Shown here: positions 35,396-43,399 of the stretch, piece after piece | Numbering within the stretch: the stretch's first letter is position 1 | Layout: each line of letters begins with the position of its first letter | Origin: a virus | Length of the DNA stretch: 64,000 nt | IMG/VR virus record: IMGVR_UViG_3300010885_032885 | Location: 46,769 to 110,768 of that record | Strand: one strand, 5' to 3' | The notes under the pieces: model-generated | What the model saw: the letters and a program-made list of their open reading frames with translations, nothing else | Told to the model about the DNA's origin: nothing | Databases searched by the model: none | Translations under genes and position numbers: made by a program

Positions 35396-36259
35396 ATGGA
35401 TTTATATCTGGGTAAACCCCATAAGTTATCTCACCCAAGATCTCTAGGGTATGCTTTATCTCATGAGATGAAAGATTCTACAGTTATTGAATCCTATAAG
35501 ACTATGAACAAACTTGTTCTAGATAATGGTGCAGATGAACTAGGAGAAGGTCAAGGTGGGGCTCGTTTGGCCTACTTGGCTGGACGTTTACAGCCCAACT
35601 GGATTATCCTTCCGGATGTTCTACATAAGGATAAGAAAACTCGTAAGCGTAGTATAGAGTTTTATGAGAGTATAAAAGATACTGACTACCATGGTAAATA
35701 TATGGCAGTTATACAAGCTAAAGATCTCCAAAGTGGGCTAGAGAGCTATAGATTCTGGGATCAGAGTGGTATTATAGATCGTATTGGGGTCACTTATGAT
35801 ACTAAGATTAAGACTGAAACTAGTGAAGGGTTACCTTTCTGGGCTAAAAGATTGGGCTTTCTAGAGCACTTGACCACTAGTCAAGAATTTACTAAGGGTA
35901 ACGGTACAGGCATTCATATGCTCGGCACTCTAGAGGTTCGTGAACTATTTACTCTATTTAGACATCCTATGTTTAAAAAGATACTGGAACTAGGACTAGT
36001 GCATAGTCATGATACTACTGCACCCTATGCCTGCCCTACTAAGTTTAAGGCTCTTAGAAATATTTCTTTTGGTAGAGACAAAGACTGGACTCCATTAGAC
36101 TTTAGTAGAACTTATACTCGAGAAGAACAAGAAGTGATTGCTTGGAATGTTGCTTGCTATCTAGCTGCCTGTAAGATACCCAAAGAACAGTGGGAACAGT
36201 ATCTAGGCTTTAGTGATATTAATCTTCTATGGGGAGAGCTTGAAAAGTATTATGGATAA
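35396..36259 (+). CDS. dpdA: DpdA-like 7-deazaguanine DNA transglycosylase
   Basis: A 287-residue protein resembling phage DpdA, the tRNA-guanine-transglycosylase relative that swaps guanine for a 7-deazaguanine in DNA. Visible TGT-like residues include Asp74 in LPDVLH, His174-Met-Leu-Gly (HMLGTLEVR) and Asp206 in SHDTTAPY near the C-terminus. The HMLG loop and SHDT fit substrate binding and the base-exchange Asp. It lies within a block that also holds FolE, QueD and QueE. Which base it inserts cannot be read from sequence. Confidence 0.7.
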   Translation: MDLYLGKPHKLSHPRSLGYALSHEMKDSTVIESYKTMNKLVLDNGADELGEGQGGARLAYLAGRLQPNWIILPDVLHKDKKTRKRSIEFYESIKDTDYHGKYMAVIQAKDLQSGLESYRFWDQSGIIDRIGVTYDTKIKTETSEGLPFWAKRLGFLEHLTTSQEFTKGNGTGIHMLGTLEVRELFTLFRHPMFKKILELGLVHSHDTTAPYACPTKFKALRNISFGRDKDWTPLDFSRTYTREEQEVIAWNVACYLAACKIPKEQWEQYLGFSDINLLWGELEKYYG

Positions 36260-37202
36260 AAGTACACTCCTAATCTTTGATGGACACAATATCTTTATTC
36301 GTGGCTATAGTGGATTAATGAAACAAGAACTAAGAAATAGTGATGGAGTTGGTACTTGGGGAGTCTACGGTACAATTAATACTATTTCTAGTATGATTCG
36401 TAGATTCGAACCTTCTCATGTTCTTATTGCTTTTGATCAGGGTAGAAGTAGTAAACGATTAGCTATCGACCCACAGTATAAGGCCAACCGTAATCGTAAG
36501 AAAGAAGAAAATGAAGAACCAGTAGTTGATGAGTTTAGACCTCAACTAGAACTAGTCTTTGAAATTGTAAAGAGTATGGGTATACCCTACTTACGCTTAC
36601 AAGATGTAGAAGCAGATGATATTATAGCCAAGGCAGCAACTGCTTTTGGCCCAGTATTTGATAAAGTAGTAATTGTTAGTGCCGATCACGATATACGTCA
36701 ATTAATTCGTAAAAATGTTATTGTAGTAAAGCCCAGTTTAGGGCAGAGCAAAGATACTAAAGAAGAGATCTTTGATGTAGAGTCAGTTGTAGATGAGTGG
36801 GGAATAGACCCCTGGAGACTACCAGAGATTTGGGCTCTTATGGGAGATAAAGGAGACAATATCCCTGGAGTCCCCGGCATTGGCCCCAAAAAGGCAACCA
36901 AACTAATACAAGATTATGGCTCTCTAGACAATATCTTTAATGAAGGTAATGATAAGATCTCCCCTCATGAAGAAGTGGTACGTAGAGCATTTAGTCTAAT
37001 TGAGCTAAAGGGACTAGATGATATTCCATTTCCACCTCTAGGTAATTTACAGTTTAAACCTGTAGTACCAGATACCCCACATCATGGAGAACACCTATTA
37101 AAGTTGTTTGATTACTTTGAACTTAATAGTATTAAGGATAGATGGCTTAAAGGCACACTATGGACCGAATCTACATTTGGAAGGAAATTATTCAATGAAT
37201 AA
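36252..37202 (+). CDS. 5'-3' exonuclease / flap endonuclease
   Basis: A 316-residue PIN/FEN-type nuclease. It starts at ATG 36252, eight bases inside the previous gene. Signatures are LLIFDGHNIFIRGY at the N-terminus, VEADDIIAKAA, VIVSADHDIRQL, and ALMGDKGDNIPGVPGIGPKKATKLI (helix-hairpin-helix, given in parts). The acidic metal ligands (Asp in DG, EADD, SADHD, GDKGD) are present. It removes RNA primers or flaps during replication. It sits oddly inside the biosynthetic block, before the LuxE-like gene. Confidence 0.85.
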   Translation: MDKSTLLIFDGHNIFIRGYSGLMKQELRNSDGVGTWGVYGTINTISSMIRRFEPSHVLIAFDQGRSSKRLAIDPQYKANRNRKKEENEEPVVDEFRPQLELVFEIVKSMGIPYLRLQDVEADDIIAKAATAFGPVFDKVVIVSADHDIRQLIRKNVIVVKPSLGQSKDTKEEIFDVESVVDEWGIDPWRLPEIWALMGDKGDNIPGVPGIGPKKATKLIQDYGSLDNIFNEGNDKISPHEEVVRRAFSLIELKGLDDIPFPPLGNLQFKPVVPDTPHHGEHLLKLFDYFELNSIKDRWLKGTLWTESTFGRKLFNE

Positions 37203-38268
37203 GAACGAGATTGATAGAGCTATAAAGAATGCTACTGAGTTTGTTAGGAATCCGTTACACCAAGAGAAGTTTGGTGAGATTGCACTCGGACTCTATGATC
37301 TACATCGAGAATTAAATCCAGTATACGAGCGTTATAGTATTGGAGAACTCTCTGACTGGAGAGAAATTCCACTTATGCCTATTAGTGAGTTTAAAAGACA
37401 TGATGTAGGTATTGTACTTAGTGACCGTATGCCCTTTCCCGGAATAGAATTTCACTCTAGTGGTACTACTCAAGGTGATAAGAGTATGCATCGTATGTAT
37501 GATACTGAAGCCTATAGAATTAGTATTGCAGAAGGGTTTAGAGCATTTGTAGATGGTTCTCCATTCCCCAAGTATCGAGTGATATTGTTAACTCCAGTAT
37601 TAGGTAATAGTAGTCTCTACTATATGATGGTACATATCTCAGCTCAGCATGATCGTAGAGGAATTACTGAACGTTTTGAAGGAATGACTGACCCCCAGAG
37701 AGTCAGAAGTTTTATTGAATTAGATCTAGCAAAAGAGGAAGAACCAGTATTGTTATTTGGTACTAGTTTAGCTTTCTATGACCTAATGACTACAATTAAT
37801 AATTCTTCTCTAATGCCCATAAAACTTCCAGAAGGTTCTATATTTATTGAAACTGGTGGTTGGAAGGGCAGAGATATTAAACTTACTGCTAGTCAACTAA
37901 CCGCTAGGGTATCTGACTTTTTTGGGATTAGTCCTCAAGATAGTATTCGAGAATATAGTATGAGTGAAATTAGTAGCCAACTTTATGCTACCGGTAACTC
38001 TCAAGAAGTAGAATACGAATGGCCTAACTGGTTAAATGTTCGTTTAGTAGACCCACTTACTCAGACTGAAGTTAAAGATGGGGAAAGTGGAATTATTGCC
38101 TTTGTAGATCTAGCCAATATCTGGAGTTGTCCTTTTATATTAACTGAAGATGTGGGTCACTTTAAGTATAGTTCAGATGGGCCTCCAACACTAGTATTGG
38201 AAGGAAGGGCAACCAATGCTCCTGAGAAAGGATGTAGCTTAACTTATGCCCAAGCAATGGATAATTAA
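37195..38268 (+). CDS. LuxE-like acyl-activating enzyme
   Basis: A 357-residue protein of the acyl-protein synthetase (LuxE) family. It starts at ATG 37195 with AAGGAAA upstream. The ATP-binding loop is SSGTT at residues 88-92, with PLMPISEFK before it, FIETGGWKG around residues 218-226, YSMSEISSQLY (the ANL-like adenylation motif) and EGRATNAPEKGCSLT at the end. LuxE activates a carboxylic acid as an acyl-AMP and passes the acyl group to itself and then to LuxC. In lux systems the acid is a fatty acid; here the acid is unknown. It overlaps the LuxC-like gene by 23 bases. Confidence 0.8.
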   Translation: MNKNEIDRAIKNATEFVRNPLHQEKFGEIALGLYDLHRELNPVYERYSIGELSDWREIPLMPISEFKRHDVGIVLSDRMPFPGIEFHSSGTTQGDKSMHRMYDTEAYRISIAEGFRAFVDGSPFPKYRVILLTPVLGNSSLYYMMVHISAQHDRRGITERFEGMTDPQRVRSFIELDLAKEEEPVLLFGTSLAFYDLMTTINNSSLMPIKLPEGSIFIETGGWKGRDIKLTASQLTARVSDFFGISPQDSIREYSMSEISSQLYATGNSQEVEYEWPNWLNVRLVDPLTQTEVKDGESGIIAFVDLANIWSCPFILTEDVGHFKYSSDGPPTLVLEGRATNAPEKGCSLTYAQAMDN

Positions 38269-39286
38269 TCCAGAAGTAGATATGGTTGGTGTACTTTCTC
38301 AGTATGGACGATTTCTAGAGACTGACTATCGTATGGCCATAGAGGCCATGGAGGTCCCCAGGGAGTTTGAAGAGTATACTGAAAAGAGTGGTAGAAAGTT
38401 TGTTATTATTGGTGCCAAGAGTGTGCCTGGTGCTACTGCTAAAAGTGTCTTCTTATGCCTTAAGCTTGCTGGCCCCGAGAGTGTAACTATTAAAGCACCC
38501 ACTCTAGATGAATATTTCTTAATTGAGAATGTGATAGAACATCACGGTAAAGATGTTCAAACTAAAGTCTTTAATACTGCTAGTGATGAATTAAAACTTT
38601 CTGAGGAGTGGAGAACTGCTCTAGAAGAAGCCACTGATGTAGTGGTCTTTGGAGGACAAGATACAGTAGACGCCTTTATTGGTCTAGAGAGTGAACATAG
38701 AACAGTACACGTCCATGGACCCAAGTTTAGTTTTGGGATAATTCGTGCTGAGGATCTTACTCCAGTTACCATTAATGAAATTTGTTTTGATTTCTTTTCT
38801 TTCTATGGAGAAGGTTGCCTAAGTCCCAAGTTCTATATAATTATAGGACGTGTTAGTGAAAAGCAATGGAAAGAAATTAGTGACATTATGACTGTTATGT
38901 ATGGAGAAATGGTCGATCAGTTTAGAGGTAAACTGCCACTAACTCGTAAGAGTGAATTAGTACAGCAATTTATCTCTGCTAATTATGTACAAAAGTATAT
39001 TCGCAGAGAAGAGTTGATAAGTCCTGAGATTTTTACTACACTATATGGAGATGCTAGATTTTGTGTAGTAGACTACCTTGATGAAGTAGAAGAATTTATC
39101 GAGAAGTGGCATAGTAGTATTAGTACAGTAGCCTGTCTTCGAGAAGATGACGGAATAAATGATATACTAGAAGACCTTATGGTTACTAGAATTTGTGACC
39201 TCGGTTATATGCAGTTTCCACAATTCTTTGAACAGTTTGATACTGTTGATGATTTTGATATATATGTAGGAGATACCAGTGGATGA
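38246..39286 (+). CDS. LuxC-like acyl reductase
   Basis: A 346-residue protein with the hallmarks of LuxC, a NADPH-dependent reductase of activated acids to aldehydes. VVVFGGQDTVDAF around residue 131, HGPKFSFGI around 152, and the catalytic Cys191 in GEGCLSPK match the family (LuxC QQGCLSPQ). It is shorter than typical LuxC (about 480), having a reduced N-terminal part. It overlaps the LuxE-like gene and so likely forms a complex with it. It would reduce the acid bound by LuxE to an aldehyde. Confidence 0.75.
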   Translation: MPKQWIINPEVDMVGVLSQYGRFLETDYRMAIEAMEVPREFEEYTEKSGRKFVIIGAKSVPGATAKSVFLCLKLAGPESVTIKAPTLDEYFLIENVIEHHGKDVQTKVFNTASDELKLSEEWRTALEEATDVVVFGGQDTVDAFIGLESEHRTVHVHGPKFSFGIIRAEDLTPVTINEICFDFFSFYGEGCLSPKFYIIIGRVSEKQWKEISDIMTVMYGEMVDQFRGKLPLTRKSELVQQFISANYVQKYIRREELISPEIFTTLYGDARFCVVDYLDEVEEFIEKWHSSISTVACLREDDGINDILEDLMVTRICDLGYMQFPQFFEQFDTVDDFDIYVGDTSG

Positions 39287-39473
39287 AGAATATCAGTTCC
39301 AAGTTGGGGATATAGTTACAGTTAAGACTAGTCTAGGCCAAGTGGTCGGTAAAGCCATCGATGGTAGAGTTATTGTAGAGTGGGTCTATGACGAGATTGA
39401 TCCCTATAGTACAGAAGATCTATTTTTAATTGAACAAAAGAAAGAAGAAGATGGACTTTCTAGCGAGAACTAA
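39279..39473 (+). CDS. Small protein with SH3-like fold, unknown function
   Basis: A 64-residue protein with a GTG start supported by AGGAG upstream, overlapping the reductase by eight bases. It begins DEEYQFQVGDIVTVKTSLGQVVGKAIDG, given in parts, a beta-barrel KOW/SH3-like pattern, and ends with a charged tail. It might be a small subunit of the reductase/aminotransferase complex because of its position. Confidence 0.5.
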   Translation: MDEEYQFQVGDIVTVKTSLGQVVGKAIDGRVIVEWVYDEIDPYSTEDLFLIEQKKEEDGLSSEN

Positions 39474-40644
39474 CCCTTGGCCCTATGATATTACTATTAG
39501 AGGTGCACAAGGTAGCTACCTACATACCAAAGAGTATGGTGATATGTTTGATATGGCTTGTGGTATTGCTGTTAATAATATGGGTCATAACTATGGACCT
39601 ATTCAAAAGGCAGTCAAGAGGACAGTAGAGAAGTATGCTCATATTAATGTCTACGGTGAGTTTAATATTAAAGAGCAATTGAAATATGCTGAAGCTCTTG
39701 CCGAAAGGTTTTCTACTCTAACTATGAGTAATGGTATTGCCGAAGAGTGTAGAACTTGGTTCTGTACTAGTGGTACCGAAGCAAATGAACTAGCAATGAA
39801 GTTAGCCACTCTCTCAACTGGGAGACAGGGTTTTATAGCACTAAAGGATGGATTCCATGGTCGTAGTCTCGGTAGTCTTAGTCTCACTTATAAGCCAACT
39901 TATCGTGAGCCTTTCGCTCATATGGTTAGTCCGGAGCTTACTCGGTGGGTCCAGCAGGGAGAAGAAATCCCAGAGGAATATGGAAACCGAGCTGCTTTCT
40001 TTATGGAACTCGTACAGGGGGAAGCTGGGGTAGTACCCATTGACCCTGAATGGGCCAAGTATGTTAGTGACTGGTGTAAGAGCCACGGAGTACTATTGGT
40101 AATTGATGAAGTACAGACGGGTTTTGGTAGAACTGGTACTCAGTTTGTACTAGATCAGTATCAAGATGTACACCCAGATATAGTTACACTAGGTAAGGCT
40201 CTTGGTGGTGGATATCCTCTAGGAGCAGTTTTGTCTAGTAGTGAACGATGGAACTCTATGAGCGTAGACAATCCCTTTACTCACTTGAGCACCTTTGGAG
40301 GAAATCCTGTTAGTGTTGCCGCTGGGTATGCTATGTTTCGAGCCACTAGTGACCCAGTGTTTTTGGCTCAGGTAAGGTCTCGTGGTGAACAGGCACGACA
40401 TGCTTTTCAAGGCTGCACTGAAGCTAGTCTACATGGATTGGGACTTATGCTCGGTATGAAGATCAATACCGATACTGATGTAGAGATTGATGGACTAGTA
40501 CAGAGAATTTGGAACAATAAAGTATTTACTGGACGTGTACTATACGGAGCCAATGTTGTAAGACTATATGCTGCTCTAAACTCTCCGAGTGGAGATCTAG
40601 TTGCAGCTTTCTTGCGTGTAAGAGCAGCAGTAGAGGAGAACTAG
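39451..40644 (+). CDS. Class III PLP aminotransferase
   Basis: A 397-residue fold type I aminotransferase. It starts at ATG 39451, inside the preceding gene's end. GSYLHTKEYGDMFD and a WFCTSGTEANELAMKL segment are typical of class III (ornithine, GABA and GSA aminotransferases); VIDEVQTGFGRTG is the cofactor-binding Asp region and Lys249 in TLGKALGGGYPLGA binds PLP. This family usually moves an amino group to or from a terminal aldehyde. Right after a LuxE/LuxC pair it would convert an aldehyde to a primary amine. The substrate is inferred. Confidence 0.85.
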   Translation: MDFLARTNPWPYDITIRGAQGSYLHTKEYGDMFDMACGIAVNNMGHNYGPIQKAVKRTVEKYAHINVYGEFNIKEQLKYAEALAERFSTLTMSNGIAEECRTWFCTSGTEANELAMKLATLSTGRQGFIALKDGFHGRSLGSLSLTYKPTYREPFAHMVSPELTRWVQQGEEIPEEYGNRAAFFMELVQGEAGVVPIDPEWAKYVSDWCKSHGVLLVIDEVQTGFGRTGTQFVLDQYQDVHPDIVTLGKALGGGYPLGAVLSSSERWNSMSVDNPFTHLSTFGGNPVSVAAGYAMFRATSDPVFLAQVRSRGEQARHAFQGCTEASLHGLGLMLGMKINTDTDVEIDGLVQRIWNNKVFTGRVLYGANVVRLYAALNSPSGDLVAAFLRVRAAVEEN

Positions 40645-40645
40645 T

Positions 40646-41392
40646 ATGAAACATATACGTGTAAGTATGAGTCATAACTTTAAGAGACAGACTCCAGGTA
40701 TACAGCCCAACATTGAGAACGTAAAACCTGTTCTAAGAGTAATGCCCAAATGGATGAGAGATATGCCACTATGGGGTGGAGATGGTACAGTGGGGACCTA
40801 TGATGATGGGAAAACTATCCCCACTATAAAGTTCTGTATGCCAGTACTCGATGCATTAACTGTAGGCTATGTTATAACACTTGCCGAAGATGTTGTCATT
40901 ACTCAAGATGAGAACAGTACTAGTTTTTCTTGTACTCCTAGTCTAATTAGTGGACATGATTTAATGCAGATTCCTGACTACCCCATTCCAGAGGGTTATG
41001 ATGAAGCCATCCATAAATGGAACTGTGACTATATATTAGCAGCTCCTCGTGGTTATAGTATTCTATGGGTTAACCCTCTACATAGACATGAACTACCCTT
41101 CTACTGCCTTCCAGGAATAGTGGACACTGATCGTTTTAATGCCATGAGTGTCAATTTCCCATTTGTCTTAAAGAAAGGTTGGACAGGCACTATACCCAAA
41201 GGTACTCCAATTATACAAGCCATCCCGTTTAAAAGACATCGCTGGGGACTTCGTGAAGGAGTTATTGGTGCTCGTAAATTTCATCGTTTTGAGTGGAAGT
41301 ATAAGGGTAGACCAGAAAAGCCTAAAACTCTAAGATTATATCAAACTGGGTTTAGAACTAAAAAGATTTTTAAAGGATTTGGGAAGGACTAG
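40646..41392 (+). CDS. Conserved phage protein, DUF6065-like (copy 2)
   Basis: A 248-residue paralogue of the protein at 25489. Shared features are the CMPVLDALTVGYVITLAEDV block, PRGYSILWVNPLHRHELPF, and AIPFKRHRW near the end. It is basic at both termini (final RTKKIFKGFGKD). It follows the aminotransferase by one base, so it belongs to the same operon. The function is unknown; its repeated association with biosynthesis genes is worth noting. Confidence 0.6.
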   Translation: MKHIRVSMSHNFKRQTPGIQPNIENVKPVLRVMPKWMRDMPLWGGDGTVGTYDDGKTIPTIKFCMPVLDALTVGYVITLAEDVVITQDENSTSFSCTPSLISGHDLMQIPDYPIPEGYDEAIHKWNCDYILAAPRGYSILWVNPLHRHELPFYCLPGIVDTDRFNAMSVNFPFVLKKGWTGTIPKGTPIIQAIPFKRHRWGLREGVIGARKFHRFEWKYKGRPEKPKTLRLYQTGFRTKKIFKGFGKD

Positions 41393-41393
41393 T

Positions 41394-41594
41394 GTGCAGG
41401 ATCTAGTAGAGATGTTGATCTTTCGATTAACAGGAGCCAAGAATAATATACGAGCATTTGCCCCACATGTAGATGACTCAGATGCACCTTTAAACTATGA
41501 ACTAGGACGGTATCATGCCTATGGAATTGTTGAGAGTTGGATTGAGCAATGGCAATGGGAAGAAAAACTTAAAACAGTTGTTCCCGAAGAATAA
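41394..41594 (+). CDS. Small protein of unknown function
   Basis: A 66-residue protein. The GTG at 41394 is preferred to an in-frame TTG at 41379 because GGAAGG lies about seven bases ahead of it. It is mostly helical, with a Trp-rich helix (ESWIEQWQWEEKL) near the C-terminus. No motif is recognised. Confidence 0.5.
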   Translation: MQDLVEMLIFRLTGAKNNIRAFAPHVDDSDAPLNYELGRYHAYGIVESWIEQWQWEEKLKTVVPEE

Positions 41595-41606
41595 AAGCAC
41601 TATAAT
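41578..41606 (+). promoter_or_regulatory. Promoter (TTGTTC-N17-TATAAT)
   Basis: TTGTTC at 41578-41583 and a perfect TATAAT at 41601-41606 with a 17-base spacer. The expected start near 41613 gives a short leader with TAGGAG before the QueD ATG at 41628. It lies over the end of the previous gene, so this promoter would drive the QueD-QueE-FolE set. Confidence 0.75.
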
Positions 41607-41627
41607 TAATATCAGTTAGGAGTAAGA

Positions 41628-42086
41628 ATGAATCTTATTAGTAAAGAAATCGAATTTGATCTAGGACACCGTGTTAGTACTCATGGTAGCAAATGTCGAA
41701 ACCCACACGGTCACCGTTATAAAGTTCGAGTAACCTGTGAAGGAGATATAATTGATGACCCTAGTCGTCCTGATCACGGAATGCTTATTGACTTTGGTAA
41801 TCTTAAGACAATTATGAACAATAGAATTCATGATATCCTAGACCATGGGTTTGCTGTTTGGCAAAATGACGATATAGTTCGTAGTATGATGGAAACTATT
41901 TCCCAAGAGCAAGACTGGAACTATATTGTGTTCCCCTATATCCCTACAGCAGAAAATATTGCTCGTTGGGGTTGGGAGCAGATTGAGAACGACATTGAGG
42001 TAGAATTTGGTAACGATCTTAAGTTGTATGAAGTAGCCGTGTGGGAAACTCCTACATCGGTAGCCTATTGTAGAGGAGTAAAATAA
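41628..42086 (+). CDS. queD: 6-carboxytetrahydropterin synthase (QueD)
   Basis: A 152-residue protein matching QueD/PTPS, a zinc enzyme that makes 6-carboxy-5,6,7,8-tetrahydropterin from dihydroneopterin triphosphate. FDLGHRVSTHGSKCRNPHGH gives Cys23 and zinc-binding His14, His27 and His29; later PTAENIARWGWEQI and VAVWETPTSVAYC carry the family's conserved Glu. It is the second step of the 7-deazaguanine pathway. The start follows a ribosome binding site and its own promoter. Confidence 0.9.
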   Translation: MNLISKEIEFDLGHRVSTHGSKCRNPHGHRYKVRVTCEGDIIDDPSRPDHGMLIDFGNLKTIMNNRIHDILDHGFAVWQNDDIVRSMMETISQEQDWNYIVFPYIPTAENIARWGWEQIENDIEVEFGNDLKLYEVAVWETPTSVAYCRGVK

Positions 42087-42262
42087 TGAATAAAACACTA
42101 AAAGGTTTTTTGGGTTTTTTAGGTGGTCTCACTGGTGGTAATAACAATGTCCCAGATATCCCACTCCCAATGGAAGTAGAAGCTCCAAAGCCTGTAAAGA
42201 AAGCCACTACTAAAAAGGCTACACCTGCTAAGAAAGCAGCACCAAAGAAGAAGGAACAATAA
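42086..42262 (+). CDS. Small Ala/Lys-rich basic protein
   Basis: A 58-residue protein whose ATG overlaps the QueD stop (TAATG). The N-terminus is Gly/Phe-rich and hydrophobic (LKGFLGFLGGLTGG). The second half is a histone-H1-like tail of Lys, Ala, Thr and Pro (PVKKATTKKATPAKK). It likely binds nucleic acid or acidic protein. It is short but its tight coupling and composition support it. Confidence 0.55.
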   Translation: MNKTLKGFLGFLGGLTGGNNNVPDIPLPMEVEAPKPVKKATTKKATPAKKAAPKKKEQ

Positions 42263-42453
42263 TGCATGTAATGTTAGTATTAATTTTTCCAGCACTATTC
42301 TTTATGGGTGTTGGGGCTTTTATTCATATGTTTAGCCAAGGTGTAAAGAATGGTATCTACCAGAAGACAGTGTCTCCAGAGCAGGTCAAGAGAATCTCTA
42401 AAAAGCAACAGGCTTGTGGTTGTGGTGAATGCACCTGTGGTAAAAAGAAGTAA
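42262..42453 (+). CDS. Small membrane protein with Cys-rich tail
   Basis: A 63-residue protein. Residues 3-24 form one transmembrane helix (VMLVLIFPALFFMGVGAFI). The cytoplasmic or external tail ends with CGCGECTCGKKK, a metal-binding-like cluster of four cysteines. It overlaps the previous gene's stop. The function is unknown; a membrane anchor for a metal centre is possible. Confidence 0.55.
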   Translation: MHVMLVLIFPALFFMGVGAFIHMFSQGVKNGIYQKTVSPEQVKRISKKQQACGCGECTCGKKK

Positions 42454-42455
42454 CT

Positions 42456-42563
42456 ATGGAACGAATCGGTAACGAAGATACTGGCTGGTTTAACGATAAG
42501 TTAAAGATGGCAGATGACCTACCAACTACTGAGAAAGTAGAAGAGGAAGAAGAAAATGGCTGA
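42456..42563 (+). CDS. Very small acidic protein
   Basis: A 35-residue frame starting two bases after the previous stop and overlapping the QueE start by eight bases. It is acidic, ending in a run of Glu (VEEEEENG). The coding frame contains no stop and is coupled to both neighbours, but the shortness makes it uncertain. Confidence 0.4.
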   Translation: MERIGNEDTGWFNDKLKMADDLPTTEKVEEEEENG

Positions 42564-43266
42564 TCTAAGATTAGTAGAACATTATGTTAGTACCCAGGGT
42601 GAAGGTCCTAGAACCGGAATTCCTACACACTTTGTAAGATTTGCCGGTTGTAATATGACTTGTGCTGGCTGGCCTTGTGATACTCCTTTTGCTGTAGATC
42701 CTAAGATCTGGGGAGCAGAAGGTGGTAGTTACAAGCGTACCCCAGAAGAACTTCTCAAAGACTGCAAAGACAAGAGAGAAGAAACTGGAGCCAATAATAT
42801 CTGTTTAACTGGAGGAGAACCCTTTCTACAGCCCAATAGTAAAATGGAAGAACTCATTGTGCTATTGGTCAGTGAAGGATTTGAAGTAGAGAGTTTTTCT
42901 AATGGTAGTTTTATCTATAGTGAGAATGTTCTTAGAACTGTTAACTTTATGATGGACTGGAAACTATTGGGTTCTGGTGAAGGGGACACTAAACTAGAAA
43001 ATCGTAGAACTAATGCTCTCAATCTTCGTAGTGGTAGTGGTATTAAGTTTGTCTGTAAAGACAGACACGACTTTGAACTAGCCATTGAAGTATGGAATAG
43101 TCTCAAGGATGAAGTCAAGCCGGGAGTTCGATTCTGGGCTGGTAGTGCTTGGGATGTGTTTCCTACTAGTGAACTAGTAGAACTAATTCTAGAGAACAAG
43201 CTCCCTTGGAGTCTAAATGTACAAGTACACAACTATATCTGGCCTGCTAATGAACGTGCACGCTAG
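42556..43266 (+). CDS. queE: 7-carboxy-7-deazaguanine synthase (QueE-like radical SAM)
   Basis: A 236-residue radical SAM enzyme. The cluster is C32-x3-C36-x4-C41 (CNMTCAGWPC), not the usual C-x3-C-x2-C, but is followed by DT, as in QueE. STQGEG near residue 12 and CLTGGEPFLQ around 87-96 (SAM binding) fit the family. QueE converts carboxytetrahydropterin to 7-carboxy-7-deazaguanine. The two-residue insertion in the cluster loop is unusual; the enzyme is otherwise of normal length. It lies between QueD and FolE. Confidence 0.85.
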   Translation: MADLRLVEHYVSTQGEGPRTGIPTHFVRFAGCNMTCAGWPCDTPFAVDPKIWGAEGGSYKRTPEELLKDCKDKREETGANNICLTGGEPFLQPNSKMEELIVLLVSEGFEVESFSNGSFIYSENVLRTVNFMMDWKLLGSGEGDTKLENRRTNALNLRSGSGIKFVCKDRHDFELAIEVWNSLKDEVKPGVRFWAGSAWDVFPTSELVELILENKLPWSLNVQVHNYIWPANERAR

Positions 43267-43394
43267 TGAGGTGTAGTGAGTGTACCGGAGACTTTAGTAA
43301 AGCCTCTAGGGCAGTAGAACCCAAAGAACTAATCACTTGTGATTTTTGTAATGCAGAATTTTATATATCTAAAAAAGAAAAGAAAGAAGAGTAA
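43266..43394 (+). CDS. Small zinc-ribbon protein
   Basis: A 42-residue frame with a GTG start overlapping the QueE stop (TAGTG). It has CSECT near the N-terminus (Cys3, Cys6) and TCDFCNAEFY (Cys25, Cys28), a classic CxxC-x18-CxxC zinc ribbon, and a Lys/Glu-rich end. It is six bases before the FolE ATG. Its function is unknown. Confidence 0.55.
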   Translation: MRCSECTGDFSKASRAVEPKELITCDFCNAEFYISKKEKKEE

Positions 43395-43399
43395 GTATT

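Noticed and set aside
37195-39286. A bioluminescence (lux) operon
   Set aside because: There are no LuxA, LuxB or LuxD-like genes; only the acid activation and reduction parts are present.
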